Assembly (NCBI GenBank): GCA_905250025.1
Contig: CAJNOJ010000153.1
Coordinates: forward strand, 124,001-188,000
DNA from: Adineta ricciae
Lineage: Eukaryota; Rotifera; Eurotatoria; Adinetida; Adinetidae
DNA: 64,000 nt
Direction: 5' to 3'
Shown: piece by piece, positions 46,001-57,912 of the stretch
Layout of the letters: every line of letters begins with the position of its first letter
Position numbering within the stretch: the first letter of the stretch is position 1
Position numbers and translations under genes: made by a program
Notes under the pieces: generated by a model
What the model was told of the DNA's origin: nothing
The model's input: only the letters and a program-made list of their open reading frames with translations
Database searches by the model: none

Positions 46001-47078
46001 GGTCCTCAAACCGTCCGAAGAGGAATACAATCGTTTATTAACCTCTCATTCGAAACTACTCGACTGCCCTTGTGAGAAAATATCGATCGAATATAAATAC
46101 TTCGTTGAAATCAGTACAAGATTACATTCCGTGTGTTCAAGTGATTTTGTTCGCAAAGAATGGCGTGATTATCTATGGTTTACTAGAAACGCAATGATAT
46201 TTCATCGACTTGATATTCGTGTACGCGGTCCAGCATATTTCTCATTTCTTTCGGCCTTATGTCAAATTTCTGAAACAACACTGCGAAACGCCGTTGATCA
46301 ATTTCTTCATGGAACATACATCAGTCCTCGATTACTATCGCAATCGAATTTCGAAAAGCAGATTAATCATATTGTTTTACAATTTCAGAAAGTTCCTGGA
46401 GCAAAATTTGCTCGAAGTTTAGAAGTTATACGTGCTGTAATGAATGGAAATGCATTTGTCTCCGCTCATTCTTTGAATTGGGAGTGGTGGAGGGATTTAA
46501 ATCGTACTTTCTATACATTACCAACGCGTCCGATTACAATGAGCGACGGATGCTCTTGTGGAGCACGAAGCGATTGTTTCGGTTCAGCAGGTATCTATTT
46601 TGAATTAAGTCATGTGGAAAAATTTACGATACCTGGCTGGAAAATCGGATGTTCAGCTGTTGAAACGCTACTGCACTCGACATTCGAATGTTTATACGAA
46701 CAGAATTGTCTGAATTTGTTATTATCCCATATTCCAGAAGGTGGTTTTGGCTTTCCTCCCATAAATATGTCATCAATTAACTCTTCACTGGCAAGTCGCT
46801 TTCAAAACAGTTCAACTGTTCAAGATTTAGTCGATGAGCTATTCGTGGAAGAATGGAAAGTGAATAGTTATTATTCATCATTTTACAATCAGTGTGCTCC
46901 GATTTTATGTTCTTATAAGATGAAAAGAGAGGAATATCTTATTTTCAGCGTTACGAAAATTCTAGCCTTTTACGGAGGATTAACTGTAGTTTTGCAATTT
47001 ATTATTCCAATTATCATTAAATCAATATTCGATATTCATGATCGGTGTCGAAGAAACACAATTACTCCCGTTGAATAA
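43058..47078 (+). CDS. three-unit two-TM Cys-rich membrane protein
   Basis: 1322 residues from two exons, 43058-44420 and 44473-47078; the 52-bp GTATAG...TTTTAG intron joins A|AT in frame. Three tandem units of about 400-450 residues, each with a short basic lead, a helix (STRVYIILVVVSSIILITY; STRLYIVLLLISVCVIVLF; KLYFLILPFFIYVITIGILY), an ectodomain with shared Cys words (CWC/CPC, VCSS/ICSS before F, CSC/CFC, CFY/CLY, EELxVEE-like acids, CxPxxC) and a second helix with a Gly-Gly pair (LGLLGGITTILRIVTP; ISLIGGINVILRLTSP; LAFYGGLTVVLQFIIP). The start is the first ATG. No known family recognised; the topology of each unit resembles two-TM channel subunits, which is inference only. Decayed single units occur at 9731-10770 and 20211-21290. 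Confidence 0.75.
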
Positions 47079-47841
47079 TTTACATGATGATTATTTGTTC
47101 AATAAACTCGAACTAACTATATAGCTGAATTGCTTTTGAATAAAAAGACGATCTATCACATTGAACTTTCTTTTGTTTTGTATTAATTGAAACGAAGTCG
47201 CAAAACTTTTATATTCTGAAATTCATAATAGTCTAATCAAATGATAAATAAGCTCTCTCACCTTTTACCTATGCGTTTGTCGTTCTCATTGAATAGCTTG
47301 ACTCTATTCGCTCAGCACATACCGTGTCAGTTGTACCAGATTCGTCATCTCTCTAACTTACCATTCTCGTCGACGGTTAGTTACAACTCGAACTGAAATT
47401 ACAGAACAGCGTGCAATAAAATTGATTGGAATTCTATATTTCAACCTCACAAAATGTATTTAGAAATTATAAAGTAAGAATGTGATCAATAGAATAATAT
47501 ATCCAGTACTTATCGATAAGTTCATAACACATAGTTAACGGACACAATGGTCCATAAACGTTTTCTAAGCGCATGTCAGAGTATTTTTGCATGAATGAAT
47601 AGACACTTCTCATTTCCATCTGTTGAACAACTCTTGTCAAATGGATTTGTTTCTCGAAACTGGCATCAGTCTTGTATGAAACCAATATTTTCTAGGTCAT
47701 ATACCTTAAAAGGCACCATTAAAACTGGATACATATCATTAGTATCACCAGCTGTGCCCATTTGGTGTCGTTTTATAATGAGCACTATGAACAATAGAAG
47801 GTACGTGACTTTTTCTCAATAGATACGACACAGTATCAGAA
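47079..47841. other. intergenic
   Basis: 3' flank of the triple-unit gene and 5' flank of the GPCR; no supported gene. Confidence 0.4.
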
Positions 47842-48978
47842 ATGCTTTCCATTTCCCCTCATCAAACGAACTTTTTAGTTGAGAAAAGCAGAAAGACCCC
47901 CGAAAAGTTTAACTCTTCATTTTCTGCTAGTTTTAAGATGAATCTAACCGATATCTTCTACGATTTTTCTGGAGACGATAATCAAGCGTATCTCATCTCA
48001 CTAGTCAATCTTGTGAGCAGAATTGTCTCACAATTCGGTCTTGGTTTCATCTGGATTTTTGGAAACATTAGTTCAATTCTTATGTGCATGGTTTTCATTC
48101 AGCCAACTTATCGCAATAGTCCATGTGCAATGTTTTTTCTTGCTGCAAGTATTTCACAATTTTTTGCTTATAACTTCGCATTATTCACTCGAATGCTCCC
48201 TCTTGGATATCATGTCGCCATTTTCAATTACAATCTTTGGTACTGTAAACTTCGCTTTTATCTCTTTTATGTTTTTGTGGCTCTCCCTCGCTATTATATC
48301 ATTCTGGCATCCATTGATCGATATTTCGCCAGTTCACGCGAAGCACTTCGACGCCGATGGAGTTCACCAAAGATCGCCTATCGACTTATCATCGGCAATG
48401 CTCTATTCTGGTGTATCATGTACGCCCAAGTCATTGTTTTCTATGAAATCGCGAGTGGCACATGTACATTTCGGTCAGGAAGCTACGGAGTGTTTTTTAG
48501 TATTTATATAGCAATCGACAGCGGTATTCTTCCTTTACTCTTGATGATCGTCTTCGGCTTGTTAACTGTGCGGAATATTCATCAGAGGAAGATGCGGATT
48601 GGTGCACGCGAAAGACAAGTAACAAGAATGGGAAAGAAAGATCTGCAACTGCACCGAATGTTAGCAAATCAAATAGCTCTGTTTCTCATTCTCAATCTAC
48701 CGAATCCAATTTATCTTCTCTTCATTTCATTTACAATCAATATACCGAAATCAACATTTCAACATGCAGCGGAAATACTTGTTGGTAATATGACGTATGC
48801 CCTAATTTACTTCGGATTTTTATTAACGTTTACAAACTTTATGATCTCCTCGGACATATTTCGACAAGAGTTTTTCCATGTGTTCCGAGTGAAAATACTT
48901 CGCCGCTCTGCCGTGGGAAGATTAGCTGGTGGTGAGTTAACAGCACGACCACTTCGTCCAATCAATACCAATGCATAA
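47842..48978 (+). CDS. rhodopsin-class GPCR
   Basis: Single exon, 378 residues. Extracellular N-terminus with potential N-glycosylation sites (NSSF, NLTD), then seven hydrophobic helices: TM1 with GNISSI, TM3 ending ILASIDRYFAS (the D-R-Y motif, intact), a basic third loop (RKMRIGARERQVTRMGKKD), and a C-terminal tail rich in Arg. The internal ATG at 47938 (MNLTD) is an alternative start. Ligand unknown; bdelloids have large orphan GPCR families of this sort. Confidence 0.75.
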   Translation: MLSISPHQTNFLVEKSRKTPEKFNSSFSASFKMNLTDIFYDFSGDDNQAYLISLVNLVSRIVSQFGLGFIWIFGNISSILMCMVFIQPTYRNSPCAMFFLAASISQFFAYNFALFTRMLPLGYHVAIFNYNLWYCKLRFYLFYVFVALPRYYIILASIDRYFASSREALRRRWSSPKIAYRLIIGNALFWCIMYAQVIVFYEIASGTCTFRSGSYGVFFSIYIAIDSGILPLLLMIVFGLLTVRNIHQRKMRIGARERQVTRMGKKDLQLHRMLANQIALFLILNLPNPIYLLFISFTINIPKSTFQHAAEILVGNMTYALIYFGFLLTFTNFMISSDIFRQEFFHVFRVKILRRSAVGRLAGGELTARPLRPINTNA

Positions 48979-49945
48979 AAAATTCAACGAATCGAAGTGT
49001 TTAGTAGGTCTCTTACTTATCCGTGTTTACTTTTCATTTATCGAGAAAATAAAGGTTATGTGACGGCAGAACGCAGTATTCTGTTTGCTTTACTTCTTTC
49101 TAATATAATAAAAGACAATCAACAAATCTTTCCTTGTGTTTGTTCATCTATTTCGTGATCAATGTTATATTCGGTCCGATAGCAAAGCTATGTTAACTGT
49201 TTGGCCAAAATGATTTAGAATACTATAGAAATTATTCTTTCTCTCTCTATTTATAATCGATAAAAATTGTACTATCCTAAAGATACAATATCTGAGTAGA
49301 CGAACGACACAACGTACTATTGATATATTTCATGACAATCAATCAACGCTTCGAATCTTCAGGCCAAAAGATCCAACATATTTCAGATATAAATATTTCA
49401 AAACACACCTTCTATTTGAGAATAGAGATGCTGGAATGATTGAATTCAACTTTCGAGTTAAACTATTTCTTAGTTTGTCCGCACGAAGATCAGGCTATGA
49501 CATAACATGATAATCGTGTTATTTAGCGAGAGTGCAACAGCCCAGAACAAAAAAACGATGATAGAATAGAAAGTCAAAGTACATTTCACATGCATACGAG
49601 TATCATAAGTTTTTTGTTCATCTATATTCTTCGACATGGAATTCCTTGGCAGAACTGAAGAGCGTTTCTGACGTGTATTATGACTCCTGCTGATTTCAAG
49701 TCGATTTTTGTTAATACGAATAGAAATGGCGCACCGTCGTCTACTTCATTTCATTATATAAAGTAAGGGAATAATCATGGATGTAATAGTTTTACAGTTA
49801 GAAGTTATGATTAAAATTGAGTAAACCATCGATGTATGAGAATAAATCGTCAACTTGTGATAATTCATCGACAGGATTTGTTGAAAATTCAGATGTTAAT
49901 ATTTCAAATTAACTTACATTAAGTTTAGGAAAAGTCAAGTAAAAT
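48979..49945. other. intergenic
   Basis: No gene recognised. Confidence 0.4.
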
Positions 49946-50499
49946 ATGTTGACCTCTATCTTACATGTGGTTCAAGTTGTTCTCATTCGATATGATTTGC
50001 CAACATACTTGATTTTTGGTAGTATTGGCAGTTTCCTAATCATTTGCTTCTTTCAAAAACATCTACAGAACACATGTTCAAAGAATTTATCATATACGGC
50101 TGCTATGAATAGTATTTTTCTTACATTCAGTGTTCCTCTCCTTGTTTACGGTTCGACTTACGGTGATCCGGCTGTCCACTCAGTGATTCTATGCAAAACT
50201 CGCCGATATTTCCCTCACGTCGTTGGTCAAATCTTCTTGTTTTCACATTCATCGATCGTTTGCGAAATTTGTACGGTGTAATCACGGTGAGAAATCTTAT
50301 GATTACAATGAGTTCATTTTCGATAGTTCTATCTGTTCATATCGTATTATTTCAACGAGTCAAAATGGTTCATGTGCGCAATTTTCCTCGTATTACATAT
50401 GTTACCACATCTATGTTATTATTTTCGTTTCGATTATTCATCCGACGGTTATCATCTATCGAAATAATTGATTTACACGAGATCGAATACGACCTATAG
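49946..50499 (+). pseudogene. GPCR, decayed
   Basis: Fragments of a receptor related to 47842-48978: YLIFGSIGSFLIICFFQKHL (TM1), AAMNSIFLTFSVPLLVYGST (TM2) and CKTRRYFPHVVGQI (TM3 entry), then a frame change near 50240 and a second frame with ITVRNL and VKMVHVRNFPRITYVTTSML. DRY is lost and the middle helices are missing. Confidence 0.6.
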
Positions 50500-51138
50500 A
50501 AAATAGAATTACTGGTCAACGTCAGAAGTATACAGCATAAAACCATTAAGAACTTTTCTACTACTCATCGATGGCTTCGCTGGCAATGTGAGTAGTGCTA
50601 TGCATGTAAAACATATTGTCGAATGGTTATCCGATCTTTTAAACAGTCAATGTTTAGAATAGGTGAATATTCGCAAAGAATGTTTGCTCATTGGATAGAG
50701 TATGTAGGAATTGAAGAGAACTATCGAATTGTGTGAAACTATTGTTCTTTTCATCTTGAGGGTGATTCACTTCCGTATCGATGCTCATCGTATATTCAAA
50801 TGTCTTGTCAATCGTGCGATTCTAATCTAAAGGCCAAGGTTTTTCGTTCGATCCCTATCTCGATGTCATTGAAGAAGCGCAAAGGACATTCGACTTCGAC
50901 CCTATAATTGAGAGAGTGTCGTAAGTCCATTTGTTAGTGTTATTCGAAGAATGAGTATAGCTGCCGGTTTTCTCATCATTGATAAATGCGTTGAAAACGA
51001 ACCAATATGATTCGATGCGTTTATTTGTCAACAAAGAGAAGAACGATGGTATATATGCACGCGCATATGTTTCGGTTCTTCGTGTTTCCTTTTTCTTCGA
51101 TGTAAGAGTAATCTATTTCAATCCGACTGACTTAAACG

Positions 51139-51837
51139 ATGAATCTATTCATTTTTACATTATCATTGTGCATTTTATTTATTTATTCCTGTAATGCTAC
51201 GTATTTCGCAGTATTTCTTACTGGAGATACGACAAACTTGCTAAAAAACAAATTCTTTCGTCCTCATCCACAATCTTCTCCATTCTTCGGCAACACTGCT
51301 CATATTTATTCCGAACACAGCACCATCGAGTTCAATCCAAAGTCTGATTTCGTCAAACAACTCACAGAACATTACGGACACATACAAAAACTAGCTGTCC
51401 TAGCATATGCTGAAGATGAACACGCACAAACCGTCTTAGTTCGCTACATTGGCAACGATGATATTCATCTGTCTGATAATGAATATCCTCACATAACAAT
51501 TAGTGTTAGTAATATGAAACCTTACACACCAGTGTATTCGAATGATCTGTGGAAAAGACTGGTGGACGATGGAATCATAAAAGTACAGAAAGATAATAAT
51601 GACAAACCACAAGCAATTGCATTGAAAGATCAAACGGATGAATGGCAAGGAAGATTGAGCAGTGCTGGCAAATACGAAGAAACACAAGCGTATGTCAGAA
51701 TTATGAACCAAACGACCGAATTGAACGGAATTGTTTGTATGAACAACTTATGGAAAAACGATAGATGCCACATAACTAAATTCATGAAAACAATGTTTCA
51801 AAAGTTAAAGTTGTTTCGCGAATACCTAATCAAATAA
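51139..51837 (+). CDS. secreted 2H-phosphoesterase-like protein, tandem copy 1
   Basis: 232 residues, single exon. Signal peptide (MNLFIFTLSLCILFIYSCNA). The mature part has two H-x-T motifs: H60-S-T62 (SEHSTIEF) and H118-I-T120 (PHITIS), plus LAVLAYAEDEHAQTVLV between them and TPVYSNDLW after. This resembles the 2H fold of RNA-repair phosphodiesterase domains (tRNA-ligase CPD type), which hydrolyse 2',3'-cyclic phosphates. A secreted version is unusual. The activity is inferred from motifs only. Tandem partner at 52253-52897. Confidence 0.6.
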   Translation: MNLFIFTLSLCILFIYSCNATYFAVFLTGDTTNLLKNKFFRPHPQSSPFFGNTAHIYSEHSTIEFNPKSDFVKQLTEHYGHIQKLAVLAYAEDEHAQTVLVRYIGNDDIHLSDNEYPHITISVSNMKPYTPVYSNDLWKRLVDDGIIKVQKDNNDKPQAIALKDQTDEWQGRLSSAGKYEETQAYVRIMNQTTELNGIVCMNNLWKNDRCHITKFMKTMFQKLKLFREYLIK

Positions 51838-52252
51838 ATATTCGATAAAGATCAAGAAATCTTTTGAATTCAAATTCCCATCAAAACTATTATATAAACC
51901 GCTTTACGAACGTGAACATCCGTCTGATAATATAACAGCTATATATAGTCTTCGTGATTAGATTGTGACGATAGCGCATTTTCTCTTTTGCATATAGAAC
52001 AGGACGAGTTTGTCAATGTTTAAAATAAATCTATACACGTACACTTTTTCGTCTGTTTCATGACATTATTCATTCGGTCGTTTACGCATCGACCAGAAAA
52101 GAAAATGTATCTAATTATGCTAGTCAAGGCAGCTGTACCGCGAAGTATCGAAAAAATTCACGGACGTCGTTTATTTCTTCATGCGCGAACAAGTTTAAAA
52201 TCAATTGACGTAAACATTCTATTTTTCTTCTCCGCTTCTCGTTCGTTTGTCA

Positions 52253-52897
52253 ATGAATTTTCAAATATTCGCATTGTTATCCTGTTCTTTATTCGTTTCT
52301 TACTCTAATGCTACATATTTCGCAGTATTCCTTACTGAAGATGCGAAATACTTATTAAAAAACATGTTTTTCCGTCCTCATCCACAATCGTCCGCATTCT
52401 TCGGCAACACTGCTCATATTTATTGCGAACACAGCACCATCGAGTTTAATCCAAAACGTGGTCCCATCGAGGAAATCAGAAAGTACTATGGATATACACA
52501 AAAACTAGCTGTTCTAGCATATGCTGAAGATGAACACGCACAAACCATCTTAGTTCGCGGTATTGGCCACAGTGGCATTCATGCATCTTATAACAAATAC
52601 CCTCACATAACAATCAGTATTAGCAATGTGAAACCTTACACACCGGTGTATTCGAATGATCTATGGAAAAGACTGGTCCACGACGGAATAGTAAAAGTGC
52701 ACAAGAGCAAAAATGGTAAACCACGGAGTGTTACCATTAAAAATCGAACTGATGAGTGGCAAGGTAAATTGTCGAGTTATGGCCAGTATGAAGAAACAGA
52801 AGCTCGTGTAGAAACTATCGATGAAAGGATCGAATTGAATGGGATTGTTTGTGTAGATAATTTATGGCGAAACGGTAGATGTCATACAGCTAAATAA
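52253..52897 (+). CDS. secreted 2H-phosphoesterase-like protein, tandem copy 2
   Basis: 214 residues; start at ATG 52253 (an in-frame TTG at 52247 is not used). Signal peptide MNFQIFALLSCSLFVSYSNA; conserved CEHSTIEF and PHITISI motifs with the same spacing as copy 1 and the same TPVYSNDLW. It lacks the C-terminal basic extension of copy 1. Identity is highest in the catalytic-like core. Local duplication with divergence at the ends. Confidence 0.6.
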   Translation: MNFQIFALLSCSLFVSYSNATYFAVFLTEDAKYLLKNMFFRPHPQSSAFFGNTAHIYCEHSTIEFNPKRGPIEEIRKYYGYTQKLAVLAYAEDEHAQTILVRGIGHSGIHASYNKYPHITISISNVKPYTPVYSNDLWKRLVHDGIVKVHKSKNGKPRSVTIKNRTDEWQGKLSSYGQYEETEARVETIDERIELNGIVCVDNLWRNGRCHTAK

Positions 52898-53003
52898 AAT
52901 TTTAATAATCGATTTCAAAAGTGTTTTCTATTGTACTATAACAGGAGAAAAAAAACGCTCAAAACACTGATCATGAACAACAAAAGAAAAAAAGAATGTT
53001 TCT

Positions 53004-54216
53004 TCATTCAAAATCATATGCTGTATCCATACGATGCGGAAATTCCAAACGAAGCTGTTCCTCCACTGTCTAAAATAGAAAGAGTATAAAATTTTACTTT
53101 TTCTCTTGTGAATTACCTTACTTTTCCAATATGAAATTCAACTGTGGTATAATAAAAATCATCCTTGGCAAAGCTTTCAATCATAACGAGCGCGTTTCGT
53201 ATCTTCCAAAATGTTATCGTGTCGCATGCTTTCTCGAAAACACGCCCGGCCTTTTCATAATCCCTGTCGCAATCATCACCATTACATGATAATTCGAATT
53301 CTATCAATCGTGGACATCGACCTGACAGTAGCCATTCCCATTTTTCCACATCAAGTAAATGCCACTCATTATATATAATCAATTTCTTCAAGTTTGGAGT
53401 ATGTTTCAGCAAATATCTAAGATGTTCGAAAACGATATCAGCCGATACGCTCAAATCGAATGTTTTACATTCGGACAGCATTGGTATTGCAACTGGTACG
53501 ATCGGCTGTGTGAAAAACTCGTAATTATGAGATAATTCATCTTCCACACAAAACGATTTGACATGTTGTAACGCAGGAAGCAGCTTCATCAAATCAACGA
53601 TAGTTAAACGATCGATGGATAGATGTTCGATATTGGTTGGTTTAGTTGTTTGTACTAATGAAGGAATGGGAATGTCGGTGTTTAACTTATTGTCGCTGTA
53701 GTTTTTAATTATGAAACGAGTGAGCAATGGACAAAAATCGTGATTGAATATCGCACGAATTAGGAATTGTTTTTCGTCGAGGTTATTGTTAGGACGAAAT
53801 TTGCTTCCGAAAATAACTTTCAACGATCGTAAATGTTTCAAAGATGAAAGTTGGTTCCAAAATGTGAATAAATGATCCTTCGACGAATACATGTATTCCA
53901 ACGACAATAATCGAAGTTGAACAAATGAATTCAGAGGAGTTATCGAGAAAAAGTGCTTGATTTTATTCTGTTTTCGTAGTTTCAACGAACGGACACGACG
54001 AATATCTATCGATGGTAAGATATTTTTCATAAAATAGTCGTATTTGCCTTTTTTATCCAGATTTATATGCAATTGTGCTTGGTCGAGCATTTCATCAATA
54101 CATCTATTCAAACCACGAAACGAATACCACAAACTGTTCACATCGAGATAATCAAAGATTTCTAGCCAGAGTTCGACTGAGATTAGTTCCATTCGATTGT
54201 GACATATGTCGGACAT
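53004..54216 (-). CDS. F-box protein
   Basis: Two exons: 54216-53122 and 53069-53004, with a 52-bp intron, 386 residues. F-box at residues 8-45 (NRMELISVELWLEIFDYLDV, NSLWYSFRGLNRCIDEML), then leucine-rich segments (LRLLSLEYMYSSKD, LKHLRSLKVIF, TPNLKKLIIYNEWHL). The short last exon (TVEEQLRLEFPHRMDTAYDF) extends the protein beyond the stop seen when exon 1 is read through. Start: the ATG at 54216; a TTG two codons upstream is ignored. Probably an SCF adaptor; substrate unknown. Only distantly similar to the F-box pair at 11.8 and 22.6 kb. Confidence 0.75.
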
Positions 54217-54900
54217 TTTCAATCTAAAACATACATGAAAAAAAGTCAGAACCGCTCGTTGTAAGCTCTAGCTAACGAATAAAGATAGTGTTTGATTTTG
54301 TAAGACAGATACACGCGCACGTGGATAAATTTCGAGTTCGAAGAAGAAAAGTCTAGAATAGACAAAACGACATATATACAGAGAACGATTAGTTGTGTAT
54401 ACCATGCCATGTGCAGAAAAAGGAAAAAGGAAAAAGGAATAGGCAGTACTGAATCAGCGTGTACAAATCTATATTCACAATAGTTTCTTTATTCTGTTAT
54501 AATAAAGCACTATTTCGTTCCCTTTGTGTATTATATCAGCCACCATATCATATTAAATCCAATGAATTTTATTAACATGAACACATCAACAACTATAAGA
54601 AGGACTAAATTTAGAAAATATACATTAAGACAAATGCACATAACTATAAAGACGAGTCATACTTGCTTGGAATTAATTCTAATGTAAATACATTGCCGAG
54701 CGGAATGCCATAACCAGCTAATTAGTTTACTGAAATCTTGCTCATCAAGTTCAACTTCCCTCTTGCAAATCGAGCAACTCCCGTCGGTTGAGTCCCTGGT
54801 GCAATTTGGTTAGTTGTTTAAGAAATTGTGATGGCACGCAGTAATAAAGATAAAACGAACTGTTAAGTAGCCAGAACAGAAAATTTGCTCGTATTGAAAA
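54217..54900. other. intergenic
   Basis: No gene recognised. Confidence 0.4.
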
Positions 54901-54908
54901 AGAAAGAC

Positions 54909-55550
54909 TCACCGTATAAGGTCTGAATAATCTATTAAAAGCAAGATTCCATTGATAAGATTGTAAATCGTTCTCTGTTTTGAACTATGCGTAGTTATAT
55001 GCACTGAAATCCCGACAGAACAGGCAAGTGAAAACGAGTTATATAAATAGCTAAAATTGAATTCCTCAGCGTACAAATGCCCAGTGATGTATCCCAAAAA
55101 AAGAGAATACAAATATTATGCAAACATCAAAGCATACAACCGATAAATATAGCGTATTCAGCAACTCGCATGATACTAAAACGCCTGTATTTACTCATTG
55201 GTAAACATTGATCAATGGTTGCAAGACATACATGTGTAAACGATAGCATGATGCAACATGAGGATGCATAGATTTGTATCTTGCATACCCACGATATTCC
55301 TTTGATATCCGTGGAAAATCCATCACTTATAATGCTTACAAATACTCCCATAGTATTGATCGCTGAAACGGCAGTTAGGTACAATCCGCAGGTTGTTTCT
55401 TTAAATACTTTCAATACTGTGAGAACGATGATGTTGGATACACTACCAATGATTCTCAAAAGTGAAGACTGTCAGTCCGAAGTAAATATGAATTTTTCGA
55501 GTTGTAAGAGATACGTGCGAACGCACTTGTCTTTTGTAAAACAGTGAACG
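54909..55550 (-). pseudogene. FMRFamide-receptor-like GPCR, decayed
   Basis: Paralogue of 56014-57043 with TM1-TM4 recognisable (SNIIVLTVLKVFKETTCGLY, CLATIDQCLPMSKYRRFSIM) and then a jump to a TM7-like piece (NLINGILLLIDYSDL). TM5-TM6 are missing and frames change near 55127. It stops before TM1 is complete. Non-functional. Confidence 0.65.
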
Positions 55551-56013
55551 AAAATAATTGTAACTGGATAATAGAACAATATTGCATGCATGCATTTACC
55601 TTTAACCGAATAGAAAATTATTCTTCATCTATGTTGTTTACAAGCTGATGCGTTCTGATTAATTTATCTTGTGATGTGAAATGATTTAGCACTATAGTTT
55701 ACAAATGTTTTCTAGAGAAATCTCGTAACTTGGTCGAACGATTCTAATCAAAGAACCTGGTTATAGCACTAAAAAATATTATTATGTTCTTAATTAAGGT
55801 TCATATATGCAGACATATTTGCGTCCGAATATCAACAATAAAAACTGTATTGTCTGTTCGAAACTCAAATATCTCTATTTCTTTAGATCAAATAAAGTCA
55901 AACAGTTATTTCTAATTTAAATTCAGCTGACAGTTCAATGTACTCATACAAAGTATTTTTTTTTTTACAGTTAACTGTCATCGTGGAATTCTATCAATAT
56001 GATTTTGTGTTCT

Positions 56014-57043
56014 CTATGAGAATTGATCTATATTCATAGCTTCTACAGTTGGTGTAATTTGATTATTCATCAGCTTATTCACCCGGAATTCGTTGAAAAC
56101 GGTTGAAAGTACCAAGAAGAATTGATTTCGAAATCGTTGTGAGACACAAACATAAAGATAAAATGGACTCTATTTATCGAAATAGAAATTAAAATGGAAA
56201 TTTTTCATCTATGGAAAAGTGAAAAATACTTACAGCAAAGCTTGAATAGTCAATTAAAACTAAGATGCCATAGATAAGGTTATTAACTGCTACTTGTTCT
56301 GGATTTTTAGTGGCTTGATTGAGTGAAGAGATAACATAAATAACATAAGGTACTGTCGTAATTATAACATATACAACATGAATAAGCGTCATGGCCGTTA
56401 ATTGTCGGTCATGGCTTTGACGAACGATATATATTTGTCGACTAGCCAATGTTCGAGCATTGTAAAAAGCAAGAAGTGAAAATATGGACATTGTAGATAT
56501 AGGCAAAACTCCCAAAAGAATCGGAAACTGAAAGCGAGTGGTGTAGATTTCAAAGCTCGCGTTTATAATCACACAGGCACCGTAAGGCGCGTCCCAATAA
56601 ATCAAAATAGGAATACTATATAAGGCCCACAAAACCCAAATGATGGATATGTTGTATCGAGCAAAGCGTAAATGACTGAAACGTCTGTATTTACTCATTG
56701 ACAGGCACTGATCAATACTTGCTAAACACACAGCTGTTAAAGATACCAAAAGACACCATGTAACTATATAAATCTGTATTTTACAAATCCATGGCGTTCC
56801 GTTGATATTGATGAGAAAACCGGCGCGCAAAATACGCACAAACAATGCGATTAACAAACCAGCGATATTTGCCACTGAAGCTGCAGTCAGATACAATGCA
56901 CAAGTTGTTTCTCGAAATGTTTTCAATGTTGTGAAAATAATGATGTTGAACACGTTACCAACAACACCTAAAACCATGATTGGTAATCCGACATAAGCAT
57001 AAATTTGTTGGGTTACAAGAGTCAACGTATGTTGAGCTAACAT
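56014..57043 (-). CDS. FMRFamide-receptor-like GPCR
   Basis: Peptide-receptor-type GPCR of 321 residues. Exons 57043-56234 and 56169-56014 (intron 64 bp). Seven helices: TM1 VLGVVGNVFNIIIF, TM3 ending LASIDQCLSMSKYRRF (D-R-Y replaced by D-Q-C, as in its decayed paralogue), TM5-TM6 with VYVIITTVPYVIYVIS, TM7 NNLIYGILVLIDYSSFA, and exon 2 supplying SPFYLYVCVSQRFRNQFF, the usual end of TM7 and helix 8. Exon 2 is missed when the gene is read without splicing. Ligand unknown. Confidence 0.75.
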
Positions 57044-57912
57044 TGAACCAGATGCGATTCACTTATACCTGAAAAATGAATAGTTTTCTTTTTCAACTGC
57101 AAAGAAATGTAAGTTTACCAGACTATAGGCTAAGACATTCTACTTGGATAAGCCTTGTTTCCATCGCATGTAGATTCTTCTTCATACTTCTTACCTACGC
57201 AATTAACGAACTCGTGCGGATATAGACTAATTTCCTTTGTTATTTAATTGAATATGTGCCGACTTATACTTTAACTGAGCTTGGATGTAGATGTGTGGTT
57301 CAATAGGTGAATTGATTAGTTAGTATGTACTTTTACGTCACTTAACTCAACTTTGTTTGAAATGCAACAAAAAAAGAGACGATCCGAGACGAAAAAGTGC
57401 TTCACGATGACGTTTCTCATTAATTCTTCTAAAAGCGTAAGATTACTTGCTGATCAGAGCAAAAGGAGGTCTCTGCAAAGGCGAAAGTTTGTCTTTCAAT
57501 ATGCAAAATTTACCTAAGAGACTTGATGAAATTCATCATTATGCACAAGAATTAATATCGTGCTATTTGATGCAGAAATCCATCATAAATCAAACGTTTC
57601 AGTATTGCAAAGAAACCCAATGCATACATCCTTGCACTTCCAAGAGAATAGCCCAGCACGAAAGTAATCGATTTCCGCGAAAACTTTCACACACGAAAAT
57701 TCATCAAGTTGATTAATACGAAAGAAGGAAAATCAATAAAGCCATGCTTCTTACAATGGAATCATTTTACGAGCGATTTGTCTTTCTATCCTTAAAGTTC
57801 ATTTATAGATTGCCAATATCCACTCCTAAGTTTGAATCCAATACTCGAGTATCACTCGCTGATCGTGATACGCTTTCGAAATCTTTCTTTTCTAGATTAA
57901 ACAAATTTTATT
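57044..57912. other. intergenic
   Basis: Two plus-strand open frames near 57501-57716 and 57744-58004 have no recognisable domain or splice partner and are not called. Confidence 0.4.
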
